Shown here in pieces: positions 52,718 to 61,190 of a stretch of 64,000 bases of DNA. The translations under genes and the position numbers were made by a program. The notes under the pieces are model-generated. The model worked only from the letters and a program-made list of their open reading frames with translations, was not told where the DNA came from and searched no databases. Positions within the stretch are counted from its first letter, which is position 1; each line of letters starts with the position of its first letter. The stretch is from Phymatolithon calcareum (taxonomy: Eukaryota; Rhodophyta; Florideophyceae; Hapalidiales): assembly GCA_977006965.1 (NCBI GenBank), contig OZ345380.1, positions 1,054,001-1,118,000 on the forward strand, written 5' to 3'.

Positions 52718-55009
52718 TCAACAAGGGCTCCACGACGCATACTCCACGTTTTCCATCACCGCTGTCGGATCCTGGGGCGGCGTTTTCCCTCTGCTTGTGT
52801 CCGGTACACGTTGCACCCACGCCGAGAACAATTTCGAGTCTCCAGAGTTCTCACGGCTTAGCAGCAGGCTGGCAAGGAGGGGGGACGACGGTGTAGATGA
52901 AGATGTGCTCTCGTCACGCTCTTTCTCCGAATCGGTGAGAGCGCGCCCTGGATAACAGAAGGCCGACGAATCCGGTGACCATGGAGTCATGGATGACGAA
53001 AATTGATCAAAGAAGTTGAGACAGTGGATGTAGATACCGGAAAGCACAAACTTCTGATAACGCACCACCCGATTCGTTTCTGTGTCGAACGTCGCCCACT
53101 GCGCCGCTCCCGCTCGGCTTCCACGGATGGAACTGAGGAAAAGCAGCCGTCGCGAATCGGGGCTCCAGAAGAACGCCAGTACACGTGTGTACGGTGTGCT
53201 CAAGATAATGTCTGCGTTAGACTGCCGCTTCTCACGCCCTCGGCCATGCGCGTTCTCTTCGTAGTCCACACTGTCAGGGCTGAAATCACCAGTGCAGAGT
53301 GTCAGCTCGTCTTGTCCGGTTGCAGGATCCGTAATCATGGTGACTAGTTTCTTTCCGTCCGGACTGAGTTTGAAGGCCATGACACCCGAGAAGCGACAAA
53401 GCACGCGCCGGATCGTCGGATCATTCGCGTCACACATGACAAGGCGATTTTTCACTTTTTTCTCTGTTGCTTCTGGCTTCTCGTTCCATTGGTCCTGACC
53501 GCGCAGCGGCGGCGGTCGCTCCGGGAGAAGACGACGCAATCCGCCTGCGATTCTTTGTCCAAATTCACTTTCTGGACTGGACGATGAGCCCACACTGGAT
53601 ACATCGGTTGTGCCCTCACTTGTGCTCTCTGCCTCCTTTGCTGCCTCATCTTGTTTTGCATCTTTTTGGCTTTCATTAGAATTTTCAGTAAAGCCCAGTT
53701 TCCGAGCGCCGCGACGCAGAATATTCTCCAAGATTGAGCCGCCGGATCCGAGTAGGGAATCTAATGCGGATCCCTTCGCACCGTCCTTGTCGGGAACGTC
53801 GCCTACATCTCGTTCGGCCTTCTCCTCGGGTTTTTTCACAACAGGCGAGAAGATGGAGCGCATACCTTTTATCCCTTCTGGCTTTGATGACTTGGCCGTA
53901 GAACTTTCATCGCCATCCTTTGACAGCGGTGCTTCTACCTCCACGAAGAGCACAACTTCTCTGCCATCGGAACCAGCAAGCGGATGCCACTGTGGAGTGC
54001 CGAACGATCCAGCGCAATTGGATAATGGACGCTTTCCGCCAGCAGGCGATGCAACTGGAACAATGCAAACACTATTAAGATTCCCAAGATGCGCCACAAC
54101 GCGTGTAGAATCTCTCGGACAAAAATCGTACAACAACGGATGCGCCGACGCCAAAGGTCCATGAACAGCATCCAAATCCCCAGAACCGCCTCCAGCAGGC
54201 GCCACAACCTGAATAGCAGACATTGCAACCTTCGGCGTCCCACTCGTCGGGTCATTCGAAAGCATCGTAAGAGTCTTCCCGCACGGACTCCACGCATAGA
54301 AGAACGGCGGCTTCGCAACACTAACAGCCTTAACGATAGTCCCATCAAACGCATTCATAATAATAACACGACTCTCACTGTCCGCAATACTGACCGCCCT
54401 CATCCCATGAACATTCTCCACTCTGAAAGAAACCTCAGTAAAGCTGACATAATCCGCACTCGGACTGAAAGTCGGCTGCAAAAACACGCGCGGTGGCGGC
54501 GCACCGTTCATCCCTGGAGCCGGCACAAGTCCGAGAGGTACTGCCCCGGCCCGTGAAACGGTGGCGACTCGAAGCGCAGTGGACGGGTCTGCGCGACCGC
54601 GCAATACGAGCAAGCGGTCGACGACGCGACCGCCGTCGCCGCGCGCAAGCCGTTCGGTGAGCAGCGCGACCTCGTCGCGCAGCGCGGCTGCCGCGGCGAA
54701 ATCCTCGCGGCCCACCGCGGCAGCTAGCGCTGCCCGACAGGAGAGCAGTGGGTCTGCATCGCGAACGGCGGCTAGCGTGTCGCGCAGTACGGCCGCGTCG
54801 GTGTAGCGCTCCTGTGTGACGGCGGCGGCGAGCGCTCGCTCGAGACGGAGGACGCGGTCCTGTAGGGAGACGTTCACGCTGTTGCTCATGCGCGGGATGG
54901 TGCATACATTGGGGCGACCGCGCCGCCGCGGAGGGCGGAGGAGCGGCGCTGAGGTGAAGGTCAGCGGACCGGGCATGACACAGGATGGCACGGACGGGAT
55001 GGTAGGCAC
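52718..55009 (-). CDS. UVR-motif and TolB/DPP-IV-like beta-propeller protein (763 aa)
   Basis: Single exon. Residues 1-45 are Pro/Arg/Ser-rich and lack acidic residues (PLLRPPRRRGRPN), which would suit an organelle transit peptide. A second Met at 41 could start a cytosolic form. Two UVR-like helical hairpins follow at about 57-82 (ALAAAVTQERYTDAAVLRD) and 92-119 (AVGREDFAAAAALRDEV). The rest is a propeller with F/W-SP-D/C-x-x-x-L strands (FFYAWSPCGKTLTML, FKLSPDGKKLVTM, AFFWSPDSRRLLFL, TPWSPDSSAF, YASWSPC). An acidic, Ser-rich linker of about 130 residues (about 370-500) sits between strands. UVR motifs mediate protein contacts in UvrB/C, Clp-associated proteins and plastid regulators. The cellular role here is unknown. 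The start is only 34 bp from the ORF on the other strand at 55043, so they would share a promoter. Confidence 0.75.
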   Translation of the reverse strand: MPTIPSVPSCVMPGPLTFTSAPLLRPPRRRGRPNVCTIPRMSNSVNVSLQDRVLRLERALAAAVTQERYTDAAVLRDTLAAVRDADPLLSCRAALAAAVGREDFAAAAALRDEVALLTERLARGDGGRVVDRLLVLRGRADPSTALRVATVSRAGAVPLGLVPAPGMNGAPPPRVFLQPTFSPSADYVSFTEVSFRVENVHGMRAVSIADSESRVIIMNAFDGTIVKAVSVAKPPFFYAWSPCGKTLTMLSNDPTSGTPKVAMSAIQVVAPAGGGSGDLDAVHGPLASAHPLLYDFCPRDSTRVVAHLGNLNSVCIVPVASPAGGKRPLSNCAGSFGTPQWHPLAGSDGREVVLFVEVEAPLSKDGDESSTAKSSKPEGIKGMRSIFSPVVKKPEEKAERDVGDVPDKDGAKGSALDSLLGSGGSILENILRRGARKLGFTENSNESQKDAKQDEAAKEAESTSEGTTDVSSVGSSSSPESEFGQRIAGGLRRLLPERPPPLRGQDQWNEKPEATEKKVKNRLVMCDANDPTIRRVLCRFSGVMAFKLSPDGKKLVTMITDPATGQDELTLCTGDFSPDSVDYEENAHGRGREKRQSNADIILSTPYTRVLAFFWSPDSRRLLFLSSIRGSRAGAAQWATFDTETNRVVRYQKFVLSGIYIHCLNFFDQFSSSMTPWSPDSSAFCYPGRALTDSEKERDESTSSSTPSSPLLASLLLSRENSGDSKLFSAWVQRVPDTSRGKTPPQDPTAVMENVEYASWSPC

Positions 55010-55042
55010 GGAAGTGGGAGAATTGGTGATCTCGAGGACGCG

Positions 55043-55285
55043 GTGGCTGAGGCGCGGATATATCTAAGCCGTACGTGGATTGGATTTGGGATCGTGTTTG
55101 ATATTAGTTGTGGCCAATTAAATGCGTACACGTCGGGACAGAACGTGGAGATTGTCGGGATTGCCAATGATCCCATTAATGGGGACCGCGAGGAGTGTTG
55201 CGCGGAATTGGCGCAGACGGTCTTGTCGAAATTGCTGGATTCCTGGCGAGGACGAAAGTGCTCGTTCGTTTTCTTCACAGTCTGA
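55043..55285 (+). CDS. Small unassigned ORF, start uncertain
   Basis: The frame (ARIYLSRTWIGFGIVFDIS ... CCAELAQTVLSKLLDSW) has protein-like composition with alternating strands and one C-terminal helix, and it ends at 55283-55285. No ATG exists in this frame. An ATG at 54975 lies in a different frame that stops near 55066, so a short first intron is possible. If real it is divergent from the UVR-propeller gene. A small alpha/beta fold such as a proteasome-assembly-chaperone type crossed my mind, but I see no diagnostic residue. Confidence 0.3.
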   Translation: MAEARIYLSRTWIGFGIVFDISCGQLNAYTSGQNVEIVGIANDPINGDREECCAELAQTVLSKLLDSWRGRKCSFVFFTV

Positions 55286-55558
55286 AAGTTGAGGATGGGG
55301 AGTACAACCTTCTGTCCCGCTATGTCCACAAAAGAAATCCGGCGCACTTCTTTTCGCGTCCAGTATTGTTTTCCTTGTCGTTAGGACATCGTCGTATGGC
55401 ACATTGAGAGCGTTCACGTGGTTGTATGCGTCCTGCTTAGTGCAGCTTCAGTATCCGCAAGATCAGCGACAATTGTCGTATCTTGCGGGGCACGACGTGG
55501 CGAAAGGGTAAATGCACGCGCCTGAATTTGAGCGCAAGTTGTCGCAGCGACCATTCAC

Positions 55559-56014
55559 ATGATCCCACGCAATCTCGCAGCCGAGCGGCATCTCGTGGAT
55601 ACCAGAAAACTGTGCAAGCCCGTTCATGAGCTCCACCGCCCGAGGATGCTCGTCTCGTACATCATGGGAAGCATGCTAAGTCGTGCGCGAATGGCTCTAC
55701 GTCGTGAAGGTTATGCGCAATTGTCGAGCGTCGAGGGCGGCGACGATGATGCACCGTGTTCCGCACAATGCGCTCTTGAAGCACGCTCACCAGATTTGCC
55801 CAGCGGGCCGGTAATTGTCATGCGTGCGCGCATGCTGTGCTCTGCATCAGATGAACCGCAGAGAGCGAAATTGCCAGTCCCGGCACTTGTGCTTGGCGGC
55901 GTAGAAGAATATATCGGCCCCGCACGCTTGACCGTGACAACGCCGACGCAAGATAAGATTCTCGCGGAATTAGGACTTCCGTCGGAGCCTGCTTGGGGTT
56001 TCGCGGACGAGTAG
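55559..56014 (+). CDS. Hypothetical protein (151 aa)
   Basis: The ATG at 55559 opens a frame to TAG at 56012-56014. The protein starts MIPRNLAAERHLVD and ends LAELGLPSEPAWGFADE. It has no membrane segment, and the C-terminal half is rich in Pro/Ala/Val (GPVIVMRARM, LPVPALVLGGVEEYIGPARL). The GC content and codon choice match the neighbouring host genes. It is convergent with the hydrolase gene, 143 bp away. I do not recognise a family. Confidence 0.45.
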   Translation: MIPRNLAAERHLVDTRKLCKPVHELHRPRMLVSYIMGSMLSRARMALRREGYAQLSSVEGGDDDAPCSAQCALEARSPDLPSGPVIVMRARMLCSASDEPQRAKLPVPALVLGGVEEYIGPARLTVTTPTQDKILAELGLPSEPAWGFADE

Positions 56015-56157
56015 AGCGATTGGTTTGGTTTGATAGGAGATAGTTTATTGTTTCATGGATTATCTAGTTTGTAGTTGGGCTTGTTAGCAAAAGGTATCGA
56101 TTTTAGATAACGATCAATCCGACTTGTTTCGGAATGACGCTGACGCGAGTGTACATC

Positions 56158-58569
56158 CTAATAGAACGGGCTCACAACAGGTGCAGTATTGCTCGGTAAT
56201 TCGGTCGTAGCAAAGGTAGAGCATGAATTATGAGCGGGAGTTGCATCATTTTTCCCCGAATCTTCATCCATCTCTGCATCTTCCTTGATTACAGCCTCCG
56301 CAATACATGTGTTGAGCGTATCGAGAAGATCAAGTAGCGCTGCGTGATGCGGGTCGACAGCCAATCCATCCTCCACGGTTTTCTTTGCCTGTTCGAACTT
56401 ATCCGCCTCCTTCAGCGCAGCCGCCTTGCGCAGATACCCTCGCATCCACGTCGGCTCAAGTCGCAAACAAATCACAGCATCAAATAATGCTGCATTGAAA
56501 TCGCCCATCTTGCGCCTCGCCAACGATCGATTTCCTAGCAACGCCAGCGCAATATTCTTTCGCGATTCATCGAGTCCCCATTGTCCGATATCCAGAGCGC
56601 CATTCAACAGCACATCCACGTCATCCACCAGGAAGCGCATATCGACAGATGCGGATCTTCCCGCATATGCCTCGGCCGTCTCGCGCCCCATACCAAGAGC
56701 ACCCGTACTTCCAGAATGATGTCCACGGCTCCAAAACATGTGTGTGCTTGAGCGTGCGCCACGGCGCCGCTTCCATCCTTCATTTGAAAATCTCGGTATA
56801 CCGCGACGACTGCTCGGCTCGTCGATCACCCGATTTGAACTGGGTGATCTGGACATCCGTCGGAAGCGACTAAACGACTTGCGCGGGATACCGTCCGACG
56901 TCTCGCACTCAGCAGCCAGTTCGACACTTGGTTGTCTGCTGATGGTGCCATCATTAGAAGTTCTTCGCGAAGACTGTGCGGTACCGCCAAACTTGGCAAA
57001 CAGATCACTGCGTCTCAAATCGGTACCGCTGCCCATACTACGAAACTCGTCGCGGCGATCACCGAAGGGGAAGTGCTTTCGAAAACGGCCGGACCGTGCC
57101 CGTCGCTTATCCTCGCGCGCAGCTGCGTCGAAGCGACCACGCAGGGAGACACGGCGACGGAAGCCGTTCAGGAAGTTTTTCGCACGACCAAGCTGCTTGC
57201 CGGCGCTTTTGGAAGACGAATGACGGAACGTGGAGGAGGAAGGGCCATCTGTTATTGGCGTATCCATGCAGACGGCGGTGGCGGTCGATAGCCTGCTGGC
57301 AGCATCAACGGATTTGCGAGACGGATTTCTGTCGCCTCCGGTAGTTGGAAGGTTCGTATCAGACAGGGTGGCAATGGGGTTTGCAGGATGTTGCGCATTA
57401 CGTCGGAAGTGCATGGTGGTCGCACGAAGAGGAATCCAGCGTCGCCTCGGGGGGTTGACGAATGGCATTCGCTCGTCAGTGCTAACAGGATCGACGCTGC
57501 CACATGCAGTGGCAAAGTCCGTACCAACAGCATGAGTGGCAAGTGCATTTAGAGCGGATGTGTACAGAAATGTGGCGTCGGAATAGCGGCCTGTGATCAT
57601 GCACAAATTTCCACGCGCCTTAATCTGCATAAGATATTCGATGCTCTTATTGCCGCCGGGGGAGAGAGCGCGCATTAGAAACTCGAAAACTGATTCTAGA
57701 GCGTCATCCGGTCGCGGGGAATCATGCGCTAGACCGGGCAAATAGCGCACTTGCTTGTCTTTTCCAGGATATGCGGAATAGAGGGAGGTGCTGTGACTGG
57801 GCGGCACGACGTTGTCCAACATTCCATGAAGGAAAAACGCTGGTGGTGGTGGGGATGGGATCTTCTTCACTGCGGAGAGCGGGTCGATATCATACACGTC
57901 AAAATTGGCCCGTTCGCGAACATTGCGGCGCACTGCACGGGCGCCGACGGAAAGTATTAGCTTGCGCGGCACGCCAGGCGGGATGGGCATTTCGGCAACC
58001 ATTGCCTCAGCGAGCTTATCAAAAGATGAAAACGGGGAGTCAAGCACAAGGGCAGCGACCTTCGGCGAGTTCTTACACAGTCCGGTATACATAAGCGCGG
58101 TAGCGGCTCCCATTGAATGTCCCCAGAGTGCGACTTTTGGGACGCGGCGTTCATTAAGAAGATGCGAGACAACAGTGGAAACATCATCCTTCTCGCGAAC
58201 GCCCAGTGAGATGTACTCACCGTCACTACGCCCACTGCCGGAGAAATCGAACGCGAAAAGCGATATACCGTAAGGAATCAGATGGGATAGCAGCATGGTG
58301 GCTTCCACGCGACAACTGCCATTGCCATGCAGATAGACAACGGCCGGCGGCGGGGCGCCCGGACGATTGGGCTCGAAGTGCGAGCATTGTAAGCGAAGAC
58401 CGCGGTCATTAACGAGCTCGAGGTCGGTGCGTGTGGCGCGGACATCGTCAATGATGAATGACTTGTCCCCCAGCTCGCGGCGAGAGTAGCCTGCGCGTGG
58501 CGGTCGGATTACAAACGAGGCTAGAGCGGCCACCCCCTCAGGAGAGAGTGCCTCTGCCGCGCCGTCCAT
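56158..58569 (-). CDS. Alpha/beta-hydrolase fused to split TPR repeats (803 aa)
   Basis: Single exon. Residues 40-305 are a serine alpha/beta-hydrolase of the S33/BAAT-like type: oxyanion loop HGNG at 81-84, FDFSGSGRSDG at 107-117, nucleophile elbow GHSMG with Ser152, acid Asp252 in HGMLDNVVP, and His282 in LAHDSPRP. The triad is complete, so it should be active, probably on an ester or thioester. A first TPR-like pair follows (about 309-345, ARGNLCMITGRYSDATFLY), then about 320 residues of Ser/Arg-rich, low-complexity sequence. Two more TPRs (about 665-765: LLGNRSLARRKMGDFNAAL, YLRKAAALKEADKFEQAKK) come next, and an acidic tail. The TPR set is thus interrupted by a large disordered insert. 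Substrate and location are unknown. Confidence 0.8.
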   Translation of the reverse strand: MDGAAEALSPEGVAALASFVIRPPRAGYSRRELGDKSFIIDDVRATRTDLELVNDRGLRLQCSHFEPNRPGAPPPAVVYLHGNGSCRVEATMLLSHLIPYGISLFAFDFSGSGRSDGEYISLGVREKDDVSTVVSHLLNERRVPKVALWGHSMGAATALMYTGLCKNSPKVAALVLDSPFSSFDKLAEAMVAEMPIPPGVPRKLILSVGARAVRRNVRERANFDVYDIDPLSAVKKIPSPPPPAFFLHGMLDNVVPPSHSTSLYSAYPGKDKQVRYLPGLAHDSPRPDDALESVFEFLMRALSPGGNKSIEYLMQIKARGNLCMITGRYSDATFLYTSALNALATHAVGTDFATACGSVDPVSTDERMPFVNPPRRRWIPLRATTMHFRRNAQHPANPIATLSDTNLPTTGGDRNPSRKSVDAASRLSTATAVCMDTPITDGPSSSTFRHSSSKSAGKQLGRAKNFLNGFRRRVSLRGRFDAAAREDKRRARSGRFRKHFPFGDRRDEFRSMGSGTDLRRSDLFAKFGGTAQSSRRTSNDGTISRQPSVELAAECETSDGIPRKSFSRFRRMSRSPSSNRVIDEPSSRRGIPRFSNEGWKRRRGARSSTHMFWSRGHHSGSTGALGMGRETAEAYAGRSASVDMRFLVDDVDVLLNGALDIGQWGLDESRKNIALALLGNRSLARRKMGDFNAALFDAVICLRLEPTWMRGYLRKAAALKEADKFEQAKKTVEDGLAVDPHHAALLDLLDTLNTCIAEAVIKEDAEMDEDSGKNDATPAHNSCSTFATTELPSNTAPVVSPFY

Positions 58570-60387
58570 CGCCGTGAAGCCGCCGAGCGCGTCGGTGCGC
58601 CTCTGACGCGATGGATGGTGACGGTCAACACAGATGGATAGTAATACGAAGACGTACAGGAAAGAGAGGGTTTGATGTTCCGTTTATTCTCAGACGTAGA
58701 TGAAGCGTGGGAATTCGTTTTTGGCAGGTGGAACAAGCAAGCAATAATAAATCGGGTTGGCGGAAGCAGCCAACTGCAAGCCTGTGATGGAAGAGGTATG
58801 ACACGGGGTAAGTCAGGTTGGCCAATAAGATGCTCCGTGAAAGCCTCACTCGTCACTCCTTGCATGTGCAACGTGGAAGGGGTGCGTCAAGAGCTAAATT
58901 TTCGCAGAATTCACACGGATCAAAAGTTTCTATTGTATTTCAATTGAAAATAGATGTGTGCTCACGAAGGTGCTTTTCGGCGATAAATACAAGTGTACTT
59001 GTCGTCCACTCCTCTGTCAACGGCCGCAAAAACGGACTTTCGGCTGTAAAGTTGCTCTTCCGAGTTCTATTTTTGCATCGTAACTAGCCGTCCTCTTCCT
59101 GGACGGGTCCCCACATTTCCAAAAATTGACTGCACTGCACCGGCGCCCGGACTTTGTCTCTTGGCACCTTGCAGATTCCACATCCTGCCTTAATATTTGC
59201 CTTTTGTATTGGCTTGGACAAACTCTTCGACTGGACGAGCGCCGAACTGTCCGCCCGGTAGTTCTCAAGTGTGCCAATGCAACCCCGGAAGCATACTAAG
59301 GTCACGTGCCCAACACAAACGTACAACCAGCTCCCAATGCCGCAAAGAACAGGACACAGTGGAATGGAGAAAATATAGACTCTCGAAGCGAATCAAATTG
59401 CACCGGGGGGAAATGCAGAAGCAATGCAATCACTTACAATGCAAGCTTCACAGCAGAGCACGAAAGCGGCGTAACGGATTAAGTCCATCACTGTGATAAT
59501 GTATCTGAGCGATGTACGTACACATACCTTGTAGATCTTTGGTCTGCCATCTAGTGCGTACAGGATTTGCCGGAGTGCGATCTAGATGTGGCCGTGAACC
59601 AAGTCTTCAACGTGATCTGTTCTCGCCAGCCTCACCCGAACCTTCTCTTAAAATGTTTGATTGTTGACACTGTCGGAGAACTACAGTAGTCTCGTAATCT
59701 GCTGTGGCAAAGTGGAAGAAGGTGATATTTTGAGATACAGCGGCTACTAATGCTACAGCTGTATCTGGAGTTGGACTCTTTCAGCAAAACTTGTAGATCT
59801 AGGTGGGACCGGGGACTGAGCTGCGTATTTTCTTGAATTGTGAGAGTAGCGCCTAATTCGCAGGCTCTTGACAAGATTGTTTCCCCAGCCGAATCCAAAA
59901 CCCTAAGTCTCGTTTCTAGGTGACCTTGACCTTATCGAGCTGGAAACAACACACTAGGGGCTTTGTGGGCACGAATGCCTTCCGGTCGCCCTTATCGTGT
60001 GAACTATTTCATTTGAAGATGAAGGAGTTTGTAATGATATTGTGCGGTTGCGTCTGTGCCCGCAATACGAGGCGGTAAGAATAAATACTCTGAGGGATAA
60101 GAAGACTATTAATAAAATATTATTCTTGCGGATTCGATGGGTGAATGCGATCAAAATATCATTTTCCGGGCTCTCCAAGCTAGATGTTTGGGCTAGTTTA
60201 TCCTCGAAAGACTTCTGAAATAGGAGGAAGGCAGGTATGTTTACCGTTTTGCAAAGCATTCGGTACAGTACTTGGAGCATGGATATGTCCCGTGTGACCG
60301 TTTTTGCATTGGAACTTTGCAGTGATTCTACTCGAGCTTGCAGAAATGCTGCACAGTACAGTATAATAGTAAAGCTGTTGACAAAGC
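58570..60387. other. No confident gene; return to repeat-type DNA
   Basis: 58570-58680 is probably promoter/5' UTR of the hydrolase. A minus-strand frame at 59084-59290 (SKPIQKANIKAGCGICKVP) has protein-like composition but no family. Nothing else is supported. Confidence 0.4.
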
Positions 60388-60420
60388 GCAGTTGAAGATA
60401 TACAGTATATCTTCAACTGC
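60388..60420. repeat. Perfect 33-bp palindrome
   Basis: The arms GCAGTTGAAGATATAC and GTATATCTTCAACTGC meet around a single A. No copy exists elsewhere in the window. Confidence 0.85.
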
Positions 60421-60648
60421 ATGTCTATATGATGAAGGCGTGCATTGATGACAGTACTGTATGGGAGAATGCATGGGCCCAGCTAATTTAGTGACTTAAG
60501 GGGCCATCGAATGCACTCCGCTCTGAAAGACGTCCGCCTGACCATTATTAAGTCACGATTTGTTCCCATACTAAATTAATAACGGCTTAGACCGTCCTCT
60601 ACCTGTCATAATCCACGCGTTGTCGATCTGGTTTCGGCAGTGGCGTTT

Positions 60649-60718
60649 GGCGTTTTTGTTTTATAAATAAAACAAAAACGCCTCTGCCGCATATTTTTTT
60701 AAGAAAATACGCGGCAGA
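60649..60718. repeat. Two back-to-back perfect hairpins
   Basis: The first has 16-bp arms GGCGTTTTTGTTTTAT (60649-60664) and ATAAAACAAAAACGCC (60667-60682), loop 2 bases. The second has 8-bp arms TCTGCCGC (60683-60690) and GCGGCAGA (60711-60718), directly adjoining. Confidence 0.8.
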
Positions 60719-60949
60719 TTATCGCGATAAATGACAGGTTCTCGCCAGTTGCAGAGAGACGTCCACGCTTGCACAGGGCGTCTTGGGAGGCTACGTATGA
60801 AGCACATTCATATTTGAGAGGAGATCGTACAAGGAAAACTGGTCAAAACTGAAAAAACGTATTTGTGCGCCTCTTGGGCAGCAAAAGGGAAGGAAAGCAT
60901 AAACGCTCTTGACGTAATCAAGAGCGCTCATGTCCAAGATACACGAAAA

Positions 60950-61190
60950 TGAGCGACCAGAGACCTGCGATGGAACTGGCTTAGATACATTCTTAGAATG
61001 GACGAGCAGCGCCTGGTCCGCCATGTGCTGCTACAATGCGTCAGACCAATTCCAGAATCAATCTTTGGTGACGTACCTGGACTAGACGTGAAAGTCGCAG
61101 TCAAACTCGCTAGCGATAGGATAGAATGGAAGAAACTTAGGCCCTCGAATCGCTGCTATCCCCACTACGGGAAAATGCAAAATGAATGAA
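60950..61190 (+). pseudogene. 3' end of a non-LTR retrotransposon
   Basis: The frame reads RMDEQRLVRHVLLQ, SIFGDVPGL, VKLASDRIEWKKLRP and a stop. This is the type of C-terminal end seen in LINE reverse transcriptases (RM-x-x-x-RL ... DR-x-x-WK-x-L). It ends in a short GAATGAATGAA tail, as LINE 3' ends often do. Only the last about 80 residues remain. Confidence 0.5.

Noticed and set aside
53610-54556. Long antisense ORFs within the UVR-propeller gene
   Set aside because: They are GC-driven shadows. The sense frame has motifs along its whole length.
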